Assembly (NCBI RefSeq): GCF_008253865.1
Contig: NZ_CP042331.1
Location: 1,612,001-1,676,000, forward strand
DNA length: 64,000 nt
Direction of reading: 5' to 3'
Source of the DNA: Bosea sp. F3-2
GTDB lineage: Bacteria; Pseudomonadota; Alphaproteobacteria; Rhizobiales; Beijerinckiaceae
Part shown: one piece after another, positions 9,430 to 18,634 of the stretch
How positions within the stretch are numbered: the first letter of the stretch is position 1
How the letters are laid out: each line of letters begins with the position of its first letter
The notes under the pieces: model-generated
The model's input: only the letters and a program-made list of their open reading frames with translations
Told to the model about the DNA's origin: nothing
Databases searched by the model: none
Translations under genes and position numbers: made by a program

Positions 9430-9960
9430 TCAGCCCGCCATGTGGCGCAGCCAGAAGGCGAGATAGGCCGCCATCGAGGCGAGCGTCAACAGAGCGACGA
9501 CGAACTCCGCCGCCACCGCGACCGAACCGAGCTCGATGCCGAAGGCGCGCGAGCCCAGCGCCAGCGCCGCAAAGGCAATCTGTGCGGCGGTGTTGAGCTT
9601 GCTGACGACGAAAGGCGCGATCGCCACCGGCCGATCCATCAACCAGGACAGGATCACGGCGGCCACGATCATCAGGTCTCGCGCCACGACCAAAATGACG
9701 AGCCAGGTGGGCACCACCCCGACCGTTGCGAGCGTGATGTAGATCGAGACGATCAGCGCCTTGTCGGCGATCGGGTCGAGCCAGGCGCCGAGCTCGCTCG
9801 CCATCCCGCAGCGCTTGGCGAGGAAGCCGTCGATCGCATCGGAGATCCCGGCCACCACAAAGAGGATGAAGGCGACATCCCAGCGCGCATTGACGATCAT
9901 GACGATCACCAGCGGGACCAGGAACAACCGGCCGACCGTGATCAGATTAGGGATCGTCAT
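9430..9960 (-). CDS. CDP-alcohol phosphatidyltransferase, PgsA-like
   Basis: Membrane enzyme of the CDP-alcohol phosphotransferase family, probably transferring a phosphatidyl group from CDP-diacylglycerol to an alcohol such as glycerol 3-phosphate. MTIPNLITVGR starts the protein, as in PgsA. The signature D-G-x2-A-R-x8-G-x3-D-x3-D appears at about 50-73 as DGFLAKR...GAWLDPIADK, with Lys where the usual Arg stands. Several hydrophobic helices follow, giving 176 residues. A TTG nine codons upstream is possible but the ATG fits family N termini better. It is divergent from purM and heads the perM-hdaA-ppk-ppx run. A second pgsA elsewhere would make the exact substrate uncertain. Confidence 0.8.
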   Translation of the reverse strand: MTIPNLITVGRLFLVPLVIVMIVNARWDVAFILFVVAGISDAIDGFLAKRCGMASELGAWLDPIADKALIVSIYITLATVGVVPTWLVILVVARDLMIVAAVILSWLMDRPVAIAPFVVSKLNTAAQIAFAALALGSRAFGIELGSVAVAAEFVVALLTLASMAAYLAFWLRHMAG

Positions 9961-10104
9961 CAAAAACGCCCGAGCGGACCTCGACAAAAATTGACGCTAA
10001 GGTCGCCGACAGTGGATCGGCAAGAGCGAAAACGCCGATACGCCTTGCAAGGCGTGGCGCGCTTGCCTATCGCTCCCGCGAGCACGCAAGGAAGGCGGAA
10101 CGCA

Positions 10105-11174
<1,070 letters not shown>

Positions 11175-11178
<4 letters not shown>

Positions 11179-11798
11179 GCACGGCTGACACCCGCAAGCG
11201 CGTCGGGGTACTGATCTCCGGGCGCGGCTCAAACATGGTCTCGCTGGCGGAAGCGGCGCAGGCGCCCGACTACCCGGCCGAGATCGCGCTCGTCATCTCC
11301 AATATTCCCGACGTCGCCGGGCTCGACCGCGCACGCGGCTTCGGCGTCGCTACGGCGACGATCGACCATCGCCCCTTCGGCAGGGATCGCGAGGCGTTCG
11401 AGCGTGCGGTGGATGAGCTGCTGCGCGTCAACCAGATCGATCTGGTCGTGCTTGCCGGCTTCATGCGCATCCTGACACCCTGGTTCGTGAAGCGCTGGGA
11501 AGGGCGGATGATCAATATCCACCCGTCGCTGCTGCCGCTGTTCAGGGGTACGCATACGCATCGGCAGGCCCTGGAGGCCGGCGTCAGCGAGCATGGTTGC
11601 TCGGTGCATTTCGTCGTGCCGGAACTCGATGCCGGGCCGGTCATCTTGCAGGCGAAGGTGCCGGTCCTGCCCGGCGACGACGAGGAAACGCTGGCCAAGC
11701 GCGTCCTCGTCGAGGAGCACAAGCTCTATCCGGCGGCGCTGGCGGAGGTCGCTTCCGGCCGTGCCAGGCTCGCGGGCGACGCCGTCATCCGGGCCTGA
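11175..11798 (+). CDS. purN: Phosphoribosylglycinamide formyltransferase (GART)
   Basis: Transfers a formyl group from 10-formyl-tetrahydrofolate to GAR, the third step of purine synthesis. It starts with a GTG that overlaps the purM stop, and encodes 207 residues. The VLISGRGSNM phosphate loop (about 12-21), the active-site INIHPSLLPLFRG (about 113-125) with Asn and His, and the VVPELDAGPVILQ segment carrying the catalytic Asp (about 146-158) are intact. Its last 73 bp overlap the convergent WYL-regulator gene on the other strand. Confidence 0.96.
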
Positions 11799-12523
11799 TC
11801 GTCCGAGCCCTCGCGCTTGCAGCGCTCCCATTCCTCGCGTGTCCTCTCCTCCTCCTTCTGCCAGCGGCGGAAGAGGTCGGCGCGGCGGGCGGGGTAGCGC
11901 TCCTCCAGCGCAACGAGGCCAGTCATCCGGTCGGTGCGGAAATGGCGGAAGGCCTGCCTGAGCTCGCACCAGGCGATGACGATCCGCACGCGCTCGTAGA
12001 AGGTCATTCCGATCGGCCAGATCATGCGCTGGGTCGCATGGCCGCTCTCGTCGCTGTAGTGGATCGAGAGCTTGCGACCGTTACGGATGGCGGCGCGCAC
12101 GGCGGCAACGTCGACCTGATCGACCGGCACGTCGCCGGGATAAGACGCCGCGAACAAAGCGCCATCGAGCAGGATCGGCCTGAGATGTGGCGGCAGCACC
12201 GCCGCAACCTTGCTGACCACGTCCTCGGCGGCGCGCGCGAGCACCGGATCGGCGCGCTCGCTCAGCCAGCGCATGCCGACCAGCACGGCTTCGATCTCGT
12301 CGGGCGAAAGCATCAGCGGCGGCAGGTCGAAACCGGCGTCGAGCACATAGCCGATGCCGGCCTCGCCGCGCACGGGAACGCCCTGGCGGACCAGCGCGCC
12401 GATGTCGCGATAGACCGTACGCACGGAGACATCGAGCTCGGAAGCCAGAGTCTCGGCGGTCACGGGGCGCCTGCGACGACGCAGGCTTTGAATCATGTCG
12501 AGCAATCGTTCGGCGCGCTGCAC
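11726..12523 (-). CDS. WYL-domain transcriptional regulator (YafY/DeoR-like)
   Basis: A 265-residue protein with an N-terminal winged helix (about 1-60; LASELDVSVRTVYRDI is the recognition region) and a WYL ligand-sensing domain ending in VRIVIAWCELRQAFRHFRTDRM near 188-209. WYL regulators respond to nucleotides or other small ligands and often control nearby stress, repair or metabolic genes. Nothing here reveals the target. The C-terminal 50 residues are charged and low-complexity, and their coding sequence overlaps the 3' end of purN by 73 bp. The ATG at 12523 is the natural start because the helix-turn-helix begins at once. Confidence 0.85.
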   Translation of the reverse strand: MQRAERLLDMIQSLRRRRRPVTAETLASELDVSVRTVYRDIGALVRQGVPVRGEAGIGYVLDAGFDLPPLMLSPDEIEAVLVGMRWLSERADPVLARAAEDVVSKVAAVLPPHLRPILLDGALFAASYPGDVPVDQVDVAAVRAAIRNGRKLSIHYSDESGHATQRMIWPIGMTFYERVRIVIAWCELRQAFRHFRTDRMTGLVALEERYPARRADLFRRWQKEEERTREEWERCKREGSDDQARMTASPASLARPEATSASAAG

Positions 12524-12712
12524 GGCGTCGTCTCCCCACTCGTCTCCCGATCCAGCGTCCTTGCCGCCCGACCGGAAACGATCGAACGGGTGTCGACTTG
12601 GATCTGCGGCAGAATGGCCCAGCTGCGCTGACAGCTTCTGTCAGGAGTCTGTCAGCAGCAAGGCGACCATGACGAGAGACGCGTGCGCCGGTGGCCCGGC
12701 GCGCCGATCAGC

Positions 12713-13075
12713 TCAGAACGGCCGCTTCAGCTTGCACTGGTCGATGAAACGCAGGCCCTTCTCGCGGGCCGAGTCGTTGAAATAGCCGGTCTCCCGGAAT
12801 GCCTGGATCTCGTCCTTGGTCATGGCGTTGACCGTGCCCTTGGCGTAGCAGCTGCACGGGCTGTGCACCGCTTCGCGCGTCGTGGCGAGGAGCTGCGACT
12901 GCGTGATCAGGCAGGCGTCGAAGGCACGCAGCTGGATCATGTAAGGGGTGAGGTTCTTGGCGGTCGGGTCCGGCGGCGGCAGCGCCGTCGAGCTGCTTGC
13001 GGCATAGGCCGAGACGCTCGCCAGGATCGACAGTCCACCGGCCAGAACGACCGCACCCATCCGCCGCATCATCAT
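12713..13075 (-). CDS. Secreted hypothetical protein
   Basis: A 120-residue protein with a signal peptide (MMMRRMGAVVLAGGLSILAS, cleavage near the AYA at about 25). The mature part carries cysteines near 54 (DACL), 73 and 75 (CSC) and 113 (DQCK), enough for two disulphides. No family is recognised. The ATG at 13075 is preferred over one at 13105 because the hydrophobic core then sits correctly. It stands alone between the WYL regulator and a small membrane-protein candidate. Confidence 0.6.
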   Translation of the reverse strand: MMMRRMGAVVLAGGLSILASVSAYAASSSTALPPPDPTAKNLTPYMIQLRAFDACLITQSQLLATTREAVHSPCSCYAKGTVNAMTKDEIQAFRETGYFNDSAREKGLRFIDQCKLKRPF

Positions 13076-13160
13076 GATTTCGCCTGCCCTTCGAGAACGG
13101 GGCACATCGCGATCACCATGCTGCGCCCACGTTCGGCATGGCCATAGAGCTAGGTCAACG

Positions 13161-13361
13161 TCAAGAGGACGCGCGATCGCTTACTGCGGTTTTCAAGGAT
13201 AGTGCTTCCGCTGCGACGGTTTCCGGCTGGTTGTCGCCAGTAACCGGCTGGACACCGGGTTCGATTCCGAACCCCGGCTCGTCGATGACCGGAGCCCGGT
13301 CCGCCAACTCGAGAAACACAGCGGCGCAAAGCAGCCAGACGATCGCCACTTCCATCATCAT
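13161..13361 (-). CDS. Small single-span membrane protein candidate
   Basis: A 66-residue frame that begins with three ATG codons and a hydrophobic segment (VAIVWLLCAAVFLELA, about 5-20), followed by an acidic Pro/Gly-rich tail. An AGGGGG sequence lies about 5 nt upstream of the first ATG. The amino-acid make-up is plausible for a small inner-membrane or secreted protein, but no homologue is recognised. Confidence 0.4.
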   Translation of the reverse strand: MMMEVAIVWLLCAAVFLELADRAPVIDEPGFGIEPGVQPVTGDNQPETVAAEALSLKTAVSDRASS

Positions 13362-13645
13362 CGCCGCCCCCTGCGAACCCGCCGACCGGAGTCTTCCGAT
13401 CCACGAACACACTCTGGCGGCGATCGATTAACGACCGGTTCGCGGCCGCGTGCCGAGACAATCTCCGGCCCGGCAACAATGGCCGCAGGCGGATCAGACA
13501 GGCAAAAAGAAAAAACCAACCTTGAGCCAACACATTGATATTCCTACGATAACGAAAAACTCACCTTAACCGCGCATTAATCCCCTTCCCTCAGATTGCC
13601 CGCATTCAATCGATCGGAGGCGCCGTCGCGTCGGAGTTCTGGATT

Positions 13646-14488
13646 ATGCGTTGCGTTGCGTATCTGGCTGGTCTGACGACTTGCCTCTCCCTCTCGCTGC
13701 CCGGCAATGCCCAGGCGCAGTCGAGCGACTATTCAACCCTCACCTCGCCCCAGTCGGCACAGAATTGGTACCTGACGCTCGGCGCCGGCGTGCGCTATCA
13801 GCCGGACTACACCGGCTCGGATGACTATGTCTTCCGCGCCTGGCCGATCATCTCGCTCGGCAAGGGCCTGAAGAGCACCTGGTGGAGTGCCGAAGACGAT
13901 GCGATGCTCAGCATCGGCTTCTTCTCCGGCCAGGGCTGGCGCATCGGCTTCTCCGGCGATCTGCTCTGGAAGCGCAGCGCCAAAGTCAATCCAGCGCTCG
14001 TCGCCGTGCCGGAAACCAAGTTCGGCGCCGAGGCCGGCGGCTTCGTCGAATTCTACCCGACCTCCTGGCTGCGCGCCCGCGCCGATCTGCGCCGCGGCAT
14101 CGTCGCGCATGACGGCGTCGTCGCCGACCTGAAGCTCGATGCCTTCTCCAATCTCGGCCCGTGGACGTTGGGTGCCGGCCCGCGCATGCGGATCGCCTCG
14201 GCCGACTATGTCAGGACCTATTTCGGAACCTATGGCGCGATGCCGGGCACGGGCGGCTTCCTGCAGCGCTTCAACGCCGGCGTCCACACCGTCGGCGCCC
14301 TGGCGCAGCTGACCTATCACTGGTCGGATCAGCTCAAGACCACCGCCTATGTCGAGTACAAGCACCTCGTCGGCGACGCCGCGCGCTCTCCGATCGTCAG
14401 GCCGTTCGGCTCTCGCGACTCGATCACGATCGGCCTCTCGGCGAGCTATTCGTTCGACACGGGAACGAACTACTCCTTCGGGCTCTGA
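13646..14488 (+). CDS. MipA/OmpV family outer-membrane protein
   Basis: Predicted outer-membrane beta-barrel of the MipA/OmpV family, 280 residues. A signal peptide ends near residue 25 (NAQAQ). The mature part opens with WYLTLGAGVRYQPDYTGSDDYVFRAWP, typical of the family, shows alternating amphipathic strands, and ends in a C-terminal strand with terminal aromatic and Leu residues (NYSFGL). MipA was described as a scaffold between murein synthase and hydrolase in E. coli, while many homologues are porin-like; the role here is open. GGAG lies about 10 nt before the start. A long inverted-repeat element follows the gene. Confidence 0.85.
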   Translation: MRCVAYLAGLTTCLSLSLPGNAQAQSSDYSTLTSPQSAQNWYLTLGAGVRYQPDYTGSDDYVFRAWPIISLGKGLKSTWWSAEDDAMLSIGFFSGQGWRIGFSGDLLWKRSAKVNPALVAVPETKFGAEAGGFVEFYPTSWLRARADLRRGIVAHDGVVADLKLDAFSNLGPWTLGAGPRMRIASADYVRTYFGTYGAMPGTGGFLQRFNAGVHTVGALAQLTYHWSDQLKTTAYVEYKHLVGDAARSPIVRPFGSRDSITIGLSASYSFDTGTNYSFGL

Positions 14489-14499
14489 GGCACACCAAT

Positions 14500-14679
14500 T
14501 TTCGACGGACCCACACCGTCATTCCGGGGCTTCGCGTCAGCCAAGAGCCTGGAACCCATGAACACGAGATCAGACGAGAGGACTCGTCGGATCAGGCCCT
14601 TTCGATGTGCAGTCGTGTTCATGGGTTCCGGGCTCGGGCCTGCGGCCCGCCCCGGAATGACGGTGTGGTTCCGTCGAAA
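14500..14679. repeat. Palindromic element family B, copy 1, with 31-bp terminal arms
   Basis: Outer arms at 14500-14530 and 14649-14679 are inverted copies of each other with one mismatch, and inner CCCATGAACAC / GTGTTCATGGG motifs form a second inverted pair. Related copies are at 18451-18617 and, shortened to one hairpin, at 40816-40878. It lies between the convergent mipA-like and ndk genes. Confidence 0.85.
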
Positions 14680-14700
14680 CACAACGCGTTCCAAACGGAA

Positions 14701-14729
14701 AAAGGCGGACCGGAGACCGGCCCGCCTTT
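14701..14729 (-). terminator. Rho-independent terminator of ndk
   Basis: Arms of 13 bp (AAAGGCGG-ACCGG with its complement, one G-T wobble) enclose a 3-nt loop. On the minus strand the stem is followed by a T-run, 28 bp after the ndk stop. Confidence 0.85.
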
Positions 14730-14757
14730 CTGCTTTCAGCTCAGTCTGCGGCTGAAA

Positions 14758-15180
14758 TCAGCCGACGATCTCGTTGCCCGAGAAGAACTGGGCGATCTCG
14801 ACGACCGCGGTCTCCGGCGCATCCGAACCGTGCACGGTGTTCTCGCCGACCGACAGGGCGAAGAGCTTGCGGATGGTGCCCTCGGCGGCGTTGGCCGGGT
14901 TGGTGGCGCCCATCACGTCGCGATAGGCCGCGATCGCGTTCTCGCCTTCCAGCACCTGCACGACGACCGGGCCGGAGGTCATGAACTCGACGAGCTCGCC
15001 GAAGAAGGGACGCGCCGCGTGGACGGCATAGAAGGTCTCGGCCTGGGCCTTGGTCATCTGGATGCGCTTCTGCGCGACGATGCGCAAGCCAGCCTTCTCG
15101 ATGACCGCGTTGACCGCGCCGGTGAGGTCGCGCTTCGTCGCGTCGGGCTTGAGAATGGAGAAGGTACGCTGGACAGCCAT
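14758..15180 (-). CDS. ndk: Nucleoside-diphosphate kinase
   Basis: Exchanges the gamma phosphate between nucleoside di- and triphosphates through a phosphohistidine, balancing NTP pools. The 140-residue length is standard. TFSILKPDAT (about 6-15) is the family opening. The nucleotide-binding RDVMGATNPANAAEGTIRK lies near 88-106, and the active-site His is in VHGSDAPE at about 118. A clear terminator follows. Adjacent to a Sel1-like protein gene on the same strand. Confidence 0.97.
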   Translation of the reverse strand: MAVQRTFSILKPDATKRDLTGAVNAVIEKAGLRIVAQKRIQMTKAQAETFYAVHAARPFFGELVEFMTSGPVVVQVLEGENAIAAYRDVMGATNPANAAEGTIRKLFALSVGENTVHGSDAPETAVVEIAQFFSGNEIVG

Positions 15181-15273
15181 CGAAAGATCCTTGGATGGGA
15201 TACGGAAAAGGGGAATGCGGCGCGCTTATAGCCGCCGCCTCCCCGCCCCACAAGGCTCGTAGCCGTGCTGTTC

Positions 15274-15543
15274 TCAGTGCCGCGTCAGGAAGGCGCGGGC
15301 CTCGCGCAGCGCTTCCGCGATCTGATCGCGGCTCATCTCCAGCGCCAGCTCCTGGCGGTGCGCCGCCGCCCGGGCGCAGCCACGGGCAAAGGCGACGTTG
15401 AACCATTTCTGCGCCGCGACGAGATCGACGGCCCCTGCCCGCCCCGACGCATGCATCAGGCCAAGCTCGTAATAGGCCTCGGCCGAAACCTCTGCCGGGA
15501 TCACCAGTGAAGCGGGGACTGCGCTCATCTCCATGCGTGCCAT
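15274..15543 (-). CDS. Small Sel1-repeat-like protein
   Basis: An 89-residue protein with one Sel1-type helical repeat: AYYELGLMHASGRAGAVDLVAAQKWFNVAFARGCARAA spans about residues 20-57. Small members are common in this bacterial order. Sel1 repeats mediate protein contacts, and no partner can be named. The ATG at 15543 has AGGGAG about 9 nt upstream; a longer frame to 15591 lacks that support. There is no signal peptide, so it is probably cytosolic. Confidence 0.7.
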   Translation of the reverse strand: MARMEMSAVPASLVIPAEVSAEAYYELGLMHASGRAGAVDLVAAQKWFNVAFARGCARAAAHRQELALEMSRDQIAEALREARAFLTRH

Positions 15544-15902
15544 GACGAAATCTCCCTGCACCTTCTGTGGTTGTGCCGGCCACCCGTCCAAGGTCCCGGT
15601 CGATGGGTGCGAGAGTGAGCCCGAGCGTTAAAGCGCGCGCTAAATTTTGCGATGAATCGAGTCTCAACGAGACGTAATCGCCTGGTTAAAGCAACCAAGG
15701 ATTCACTTCAAAATCCCGAAAACAGAAGCGATTTCAATAGCCTGCCAAACCAACTCCGCACCTGTCGTTGAGATTGGATTCACCTTGCGCAAGGGAAGAG
15801 ATGGCCACCTCTTCCCTTGCGGCAGCTTGAGCAGCACAGAAACCCCGATATAGTTCATATCTGAACCATACAGGCATAGCGGGTCGGACAAGGGAGGATC
15901 GG
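15544..15902. other. 359-bp intergenic region upstream of the DUF2147 gene
   Basis: Lower in GC than its surroundings and without a convincing gene. It contains the perfect inverted repeat at 15789-15820 and the promoter and ribosome-binding region of the DUF2147 gene (AGGGAGGA just before its ATG). Confidence 0.5.
15789..15820. promoter_or_regulatory. Perfect 12-bp inverted repeat with 8-nt spacer
   Basis: gcaagggaagag and its exact complement flank atggccac. It is not followed by a T-run on either strand, so a terminator is not obvious. It ends 82 bp before the DUF2147 start and could be an operator or an RNA hairpin in its leader. Confidence 0.45.
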
Positions 15903-16289
15903 ATGAATTACGGGACCGGATCGAAGCTCGCAGCCTTGGCCGCGCTCGGCATGCTGGCGGGCATCGCGACGGCGGGAGCCCAGGAGGTCGTCGGCGTCTG
16001 GGAGCGCGATACGGGTGCTTCACGTGTGCGCTTCAGCAAGTGCGGCGAAGCGCTCTGCGGATCGCTCTCCTGGCTCAGGGACCAGAACGGGCCGGCCAAG
16101 GTCGGCCAGCGCATCTTCCACGACATGAAGCCGAACGGCGCGAACAAGTGGAGCGGCAGCGCCTTCAACCCGGAGGACGGCAAGACCTATTCCGGTACGA
16201 TGACGCTCTCGGGCGATACGCTGACCACGGCCGGCTGCGTCATGGGCGGGCTGATCTGCCGCTCGGTGAAGTGGAATCGGGCGAACTGA
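15903..16289 (+). CDS. DUF2147 domain secreted protein
   Basis: A 128-residue exported protein: signal peptide to about residue 26 (ATAGAQ), then a DUF2147 lipocalin-like domain. It starts VVGVWERDTG, continues with CGEALCGSLSWLRD, and ends with CVMGGLICRSVKWNR. The four cysteines in two pairs are typical of the family. Its function in the periplasm is unknown. A very strong AGGGAGGA site precedes the ATG. It stands alone between a regulatory-looking repeat and a paired palindromic element. Confidence 0.85.
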   Translation: MNYGTGSKLAALAALGMLAGIATAGAQEVVGVWERDTGASRVRFSKCGEALCGSLSWLRDQNGPAKVGQRIFHDMKPNGANKWSGSAFNPEDGKTYSGTMTLSGDTLTTAGCVMGGLICRSVKWNRAN

Positions 16290-16318
16290 GGCACGGAATG
16301 GCGCCGGAACCGCAATGC

Positions 16319-16480
16319 GGAACCCCTCCCCCTTGTGGGGAGGGGCAGGGATGGGGGTCGAAAAGCAAGGCGATTGATGGGGAGATGTTCTCGGCGCCGC
16401 TGCCACGGCTTGGAACTTTCAGCCGATCACCAAGCGGCACTACCCCCACCCCTGCCCCTCCCCACAAGGGGGGAGGGGTT
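16319..16480. repeat. Palindromic element family F, copy 1 (paired inverted hairpins)
   Basis: Two C-rich/G-rich hairpins in inverted orientation: ACCCCTCCCC...GGGGAGGGG near 16322-16349 and its mirror at 16442-16480, with about 90 bp between. The same design, related in sequence, occurs inside dnaE2 at 60990-61147. Confidence 0.8.
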
Positions 16481-16571
16481 CGCGCGCGACTGATCTCCGG
16501 CGTTCCGGCCTATGCCTATCCTGCCCGCATCCCGTCCGACCGCGTTGTCCGGGCGGCTGGCGAAAAGCGCC

Positions 16572-17279
16572 TCAGCGCGCCCTCTGGCCGAAGAGGATCG
16601 CCTTCTGCTCCGGCGTGTTGATGCCGGCCGGGTTACGCAGCTCCTCGCCGACCTTGAGGCCGCGCGCGACGGCGGGGCGGGCCAGCATCGTCTCGATCCA
16701 GCGCCCGACATGCGGGAACTGCTTGATGTCCTGGCCCTGGCGCTCCCAGCCGCGGGCCCAGCCGATGCAGGCCATGTCGGCGATGGAATAGTCGCCGCAG
16801 ATGTAGTCCCGCCCTTCGAGGCGCTTGTTCAGCACGCCGTAGAGCCGGTTCGCCTCATTGGTGTAGCGCTCGATGGCATAGTGCACCTGCTCGGGCGCGT
16901 AGATGCGGAAGTGATGGGTCTGGCCGAGCATGGGGCCGAAGCCACCCATCTGCCAGAACAGCCACTCATCGACCGCGACACGAGCGCGCTCGTCCTGCGG
17001 ATAGAACTTGCCGGTCTTGCGGCCGAGATATTGCAGGATGGCGCCCGACTCGAAGACGGAGATCGGCTTGCCGTCCGGCCCGTCGGGATCGACGATCGCC
17101 GGCATGCGGTTGTTCGGGGAGATGGCGAGAAATTCCGGCTTGAACTGGTCACCCTTGCCGATGTTCACAGGAATGACGTTGTAGGGCAGCCCGCATTCCT
17201 CGAGCATGATGGTGATCTTCCAGCCGTTCGGCGTCGGCCAGAAATACAGGTCAATCGGCTTGGCGGGAGCTTCGGACAT
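16572..17279 (-). CDS. Glutathione S-transferase family, YfcG-like disulfide-bond oxidoreductase
   Basis: A 235-residue protein with a thioredoxin-like N-terminal domain (about 1-85) and an all-helical C-terminal domain. LYFWPTPNGWKITIMLEE near 11-28 matches the Nu-class YfcG/YghU group, where Thr and Asn of TPNG contact glutathione; SPNNRMPAIVD is at about 54-64 and FESGAILQYL near 75-84. YfcG reduces disulphides with glutathione in E. coli, so a redox role is more likely than conjugation. Extra C-terminal residues (INTPEQKAILFGQ) are usual in this group. It is the last gene of a short minus-strand series with two acetyltransferases. Confidence 0.85.
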   Translation of the reverse strand: MSEAPAKPIDLYFWPTPNGWKITIMLEECGLPYNVIPVNIGKGDQFKPEFLAISPNNRMPAIVDPDGPDGKPISVFESGAILQYLGRKTGKFYPQDERARVAVDEWLFWQMGGFGPMLGQTHHFRIYAPEQVHYAIERYTNEANRLYGVLNKRLEGRDYICGDYSIADMACIGWARGWERQGQDIKQFPHVGRWIETMLARPAVARGLKVGEELRNPAGINTPEQKAILFGQRAR

Positions 17280-17402
17280 CGTTCGCTTCCTTTCAGGCGT
17301 AGCGCTTCGGCCGGAAACCTAAGCAGCGGGCCCACAGGCCGGAAGAGCGGTTCGGACAACCCCGCCCTCCTTCTGAAGAGCATCAACTGTCGGGCCGCCC
17401 CG

Positions 17403-17897
17403 TCAGCGGTCGAGCGCCCATTTGAAGCCTTCATGGCTCTGGTCGAAGCCGAGATTGCGGTAGAAGCGATGGGCGTCGGTGCGGCTCTTGTTGGAGGTGA
17501 GCTCGACGAGGCCCACGCCGTTCTCCGCCGCGAAGGCGAGCGCGTGGCGCATCATCACCGCGCCGATGCCGAGCCCGCGGGATTCCGGCGCGACATGGAC
17601 GCTTTCGATCTTGGCGCGCAGGCGGCCGCGTTCGGCCAGCCCCGGCAGCAGCGTGATCTGATAGGTGCCGACCACCACCCCTACCCGCTCGGCGACGAAG
17701 AGCCGGTTGTGTGGACTGGCTTCGATCGCGGCAAAGGCTTTCGAATAGGCGGGGTCGCGCGCCTCCGCGGCGATGGCCTCCGGCGTGCGCGTCTGCGTCG
17801 ACGCGCCATGCATGATCAGCGCTGCGACGCGCGGCACGTCGGCCGCCACCGCCTCGCGCATGACGATTTCGGAGACATCCACGGCTTGTCGGATCAT
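17403..17897 (-). CDS. GNAT family N-acetyltransferase
   Basis: A 164-residue single-domain acetyltransferase. VHVAPESRGLGIGAVMMRHAL (about 105-125) is the acetyl-CoA pyrophosphate-binding motif A, followed by HRFYRNLGFDQ (motif B, about 147-157). The substrate is not deducible. The ATG at 17897 follows AAGGAAG with 6-nt spacing. It lies beside another GNAT gene on the same strand with a 28-bp gap, but the two differ enough not to be recent duplicates. Confidence 0.8.
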   Translation of the reverse strand: MIRQAVDVSEIVMREAVAADVPRVAALIMHGASTQTRTPEAIAAEARDPAYSKAFAAIEASPHNRLFVAERVGVVVGTYQITLLPGLAERGRLRAKIESVHVAPESRGLGIGAVMMRHALAFAAENGVGLVELTSNKSRTDAHRFYRNLGFDQSHEGFKWALDR

Positions 17898-17925
17898 CGC
17901 GGCTTCCTTGCGGCTCCCGCCGCGC

Positions 17926-18432
17926 TCATTCGACGAAGAGGCGCTTGGCCATCAACAGGGTGTTGGGGGTGTCGTCGCGGCCGTCGAAACGCGCCTGACG
18001 CTGCAGGAAGAAGCCCATGCGCTCGTAGAAGGCGATGGCCGGCTCGTTCTGGCTCTCGACCTCCAGGCGCGCTACCGGCGCCTTCGGGAAGCAGGCGAGC
18101 GCGACCTGCAGCAGCGTCCGCCCGATGCCGACGCCTTGCCAGGCCGGCAGGACGTAGAGCCGCGTCAGCAGGGCAGCGCCATCGCGTTCCTGCCGGGCCG
18201 AGGCGGTGGCGACGACCTCCTCGCCGATCAGCGCGACGAGGAAGATCCCCTCGTCCCGGCCGAGCTGGCTGTGCAGGTTCTCCAGCGAGTGCCAGGCATT
18301 GGTGATCTCGGCAACGCGCTGCCAGCCATAGATGCCGTCATAGGTGGCATGCCAGGTCTCGACCAAAAGCGCCCTCACCGCCGGAACATCGGCGGCTTCA
18401 GCGTCGCGGATGACGAGATCGGCCGGGATCAT
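17926..18432 (-). CDS. GNAT family N-acetyltransferase
   Basis: A 168-residue acetyltransferase: RDAEAADVPAVRALLVETW opens the fold, YVLPAWQGVGIGRTLLQVAL (about 101-120) is motif A with the Q-x-x-G-x-G loop, and AIAFYERMGFFLQ (about 138-150) is motif B. The start at 18432 has GGGAG about 6 nt upstream and was preferred to the ATG at 18459. Substrate unknown. A family B palindromic element separates it from gatB. Confidence 0.8.
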   Translation of the reverse strand: MIPADLVIRDAEAADVPAVRALLVETWHATYDGIYGWQRVAEITNAWHSLENLHSQLGRDEGIFLVALIGEEVVATASARQERDGAALLTRLYVLPAWQGVGIGRTLLQVALACFPKAPVARLEVESQNEPAIAFYERMGFFLQRQARFDGRDDTPNTLLMAKRLFVE

Positions 18433-18450
18433 CCCAGCTCCCTGTCGCGA

Positions 18451-18617
18451 TGGAACCACCGCGTCATTCCGGGGCGCGCCACAGGCGCGAGCCCGGCACC
18501 CATGAACACCGGCGGTGCCGGAAAATCTGTGCGGCGGGACGCTTTTCTACGACATCCGGTGTTCATGGGTTCCGGGCTCTTCGCTTGCGCGAAGCCCCGG
18601 AATGACGGTCGAGGTTC
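18451..18617. repeat. Palindromic element family B, copy 2
   Basis: Ends GGAACCACCGCGTCATTCC / GGAATGACGGTCGAGGTTCC form imperfect inverted arms, and internal CCCATGAACACCGG / CCGGTGTTCATGGG form a second, perfect inverted pair. Same plan as 14500-14679. It lies between the gatB stop and a GNAT gene. Confidence 0.8.
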
Positions 18618-18634
18618 CCCACCGCCCGCCAAAG

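Noticed and set aside
9382..10104. Long in-frame upstream extension of purM
   Set aside because: The extension is antisense to the phosphatidyltransferase gene and low-complexity; AAGGAAGG stands right before the ATG at 10105.
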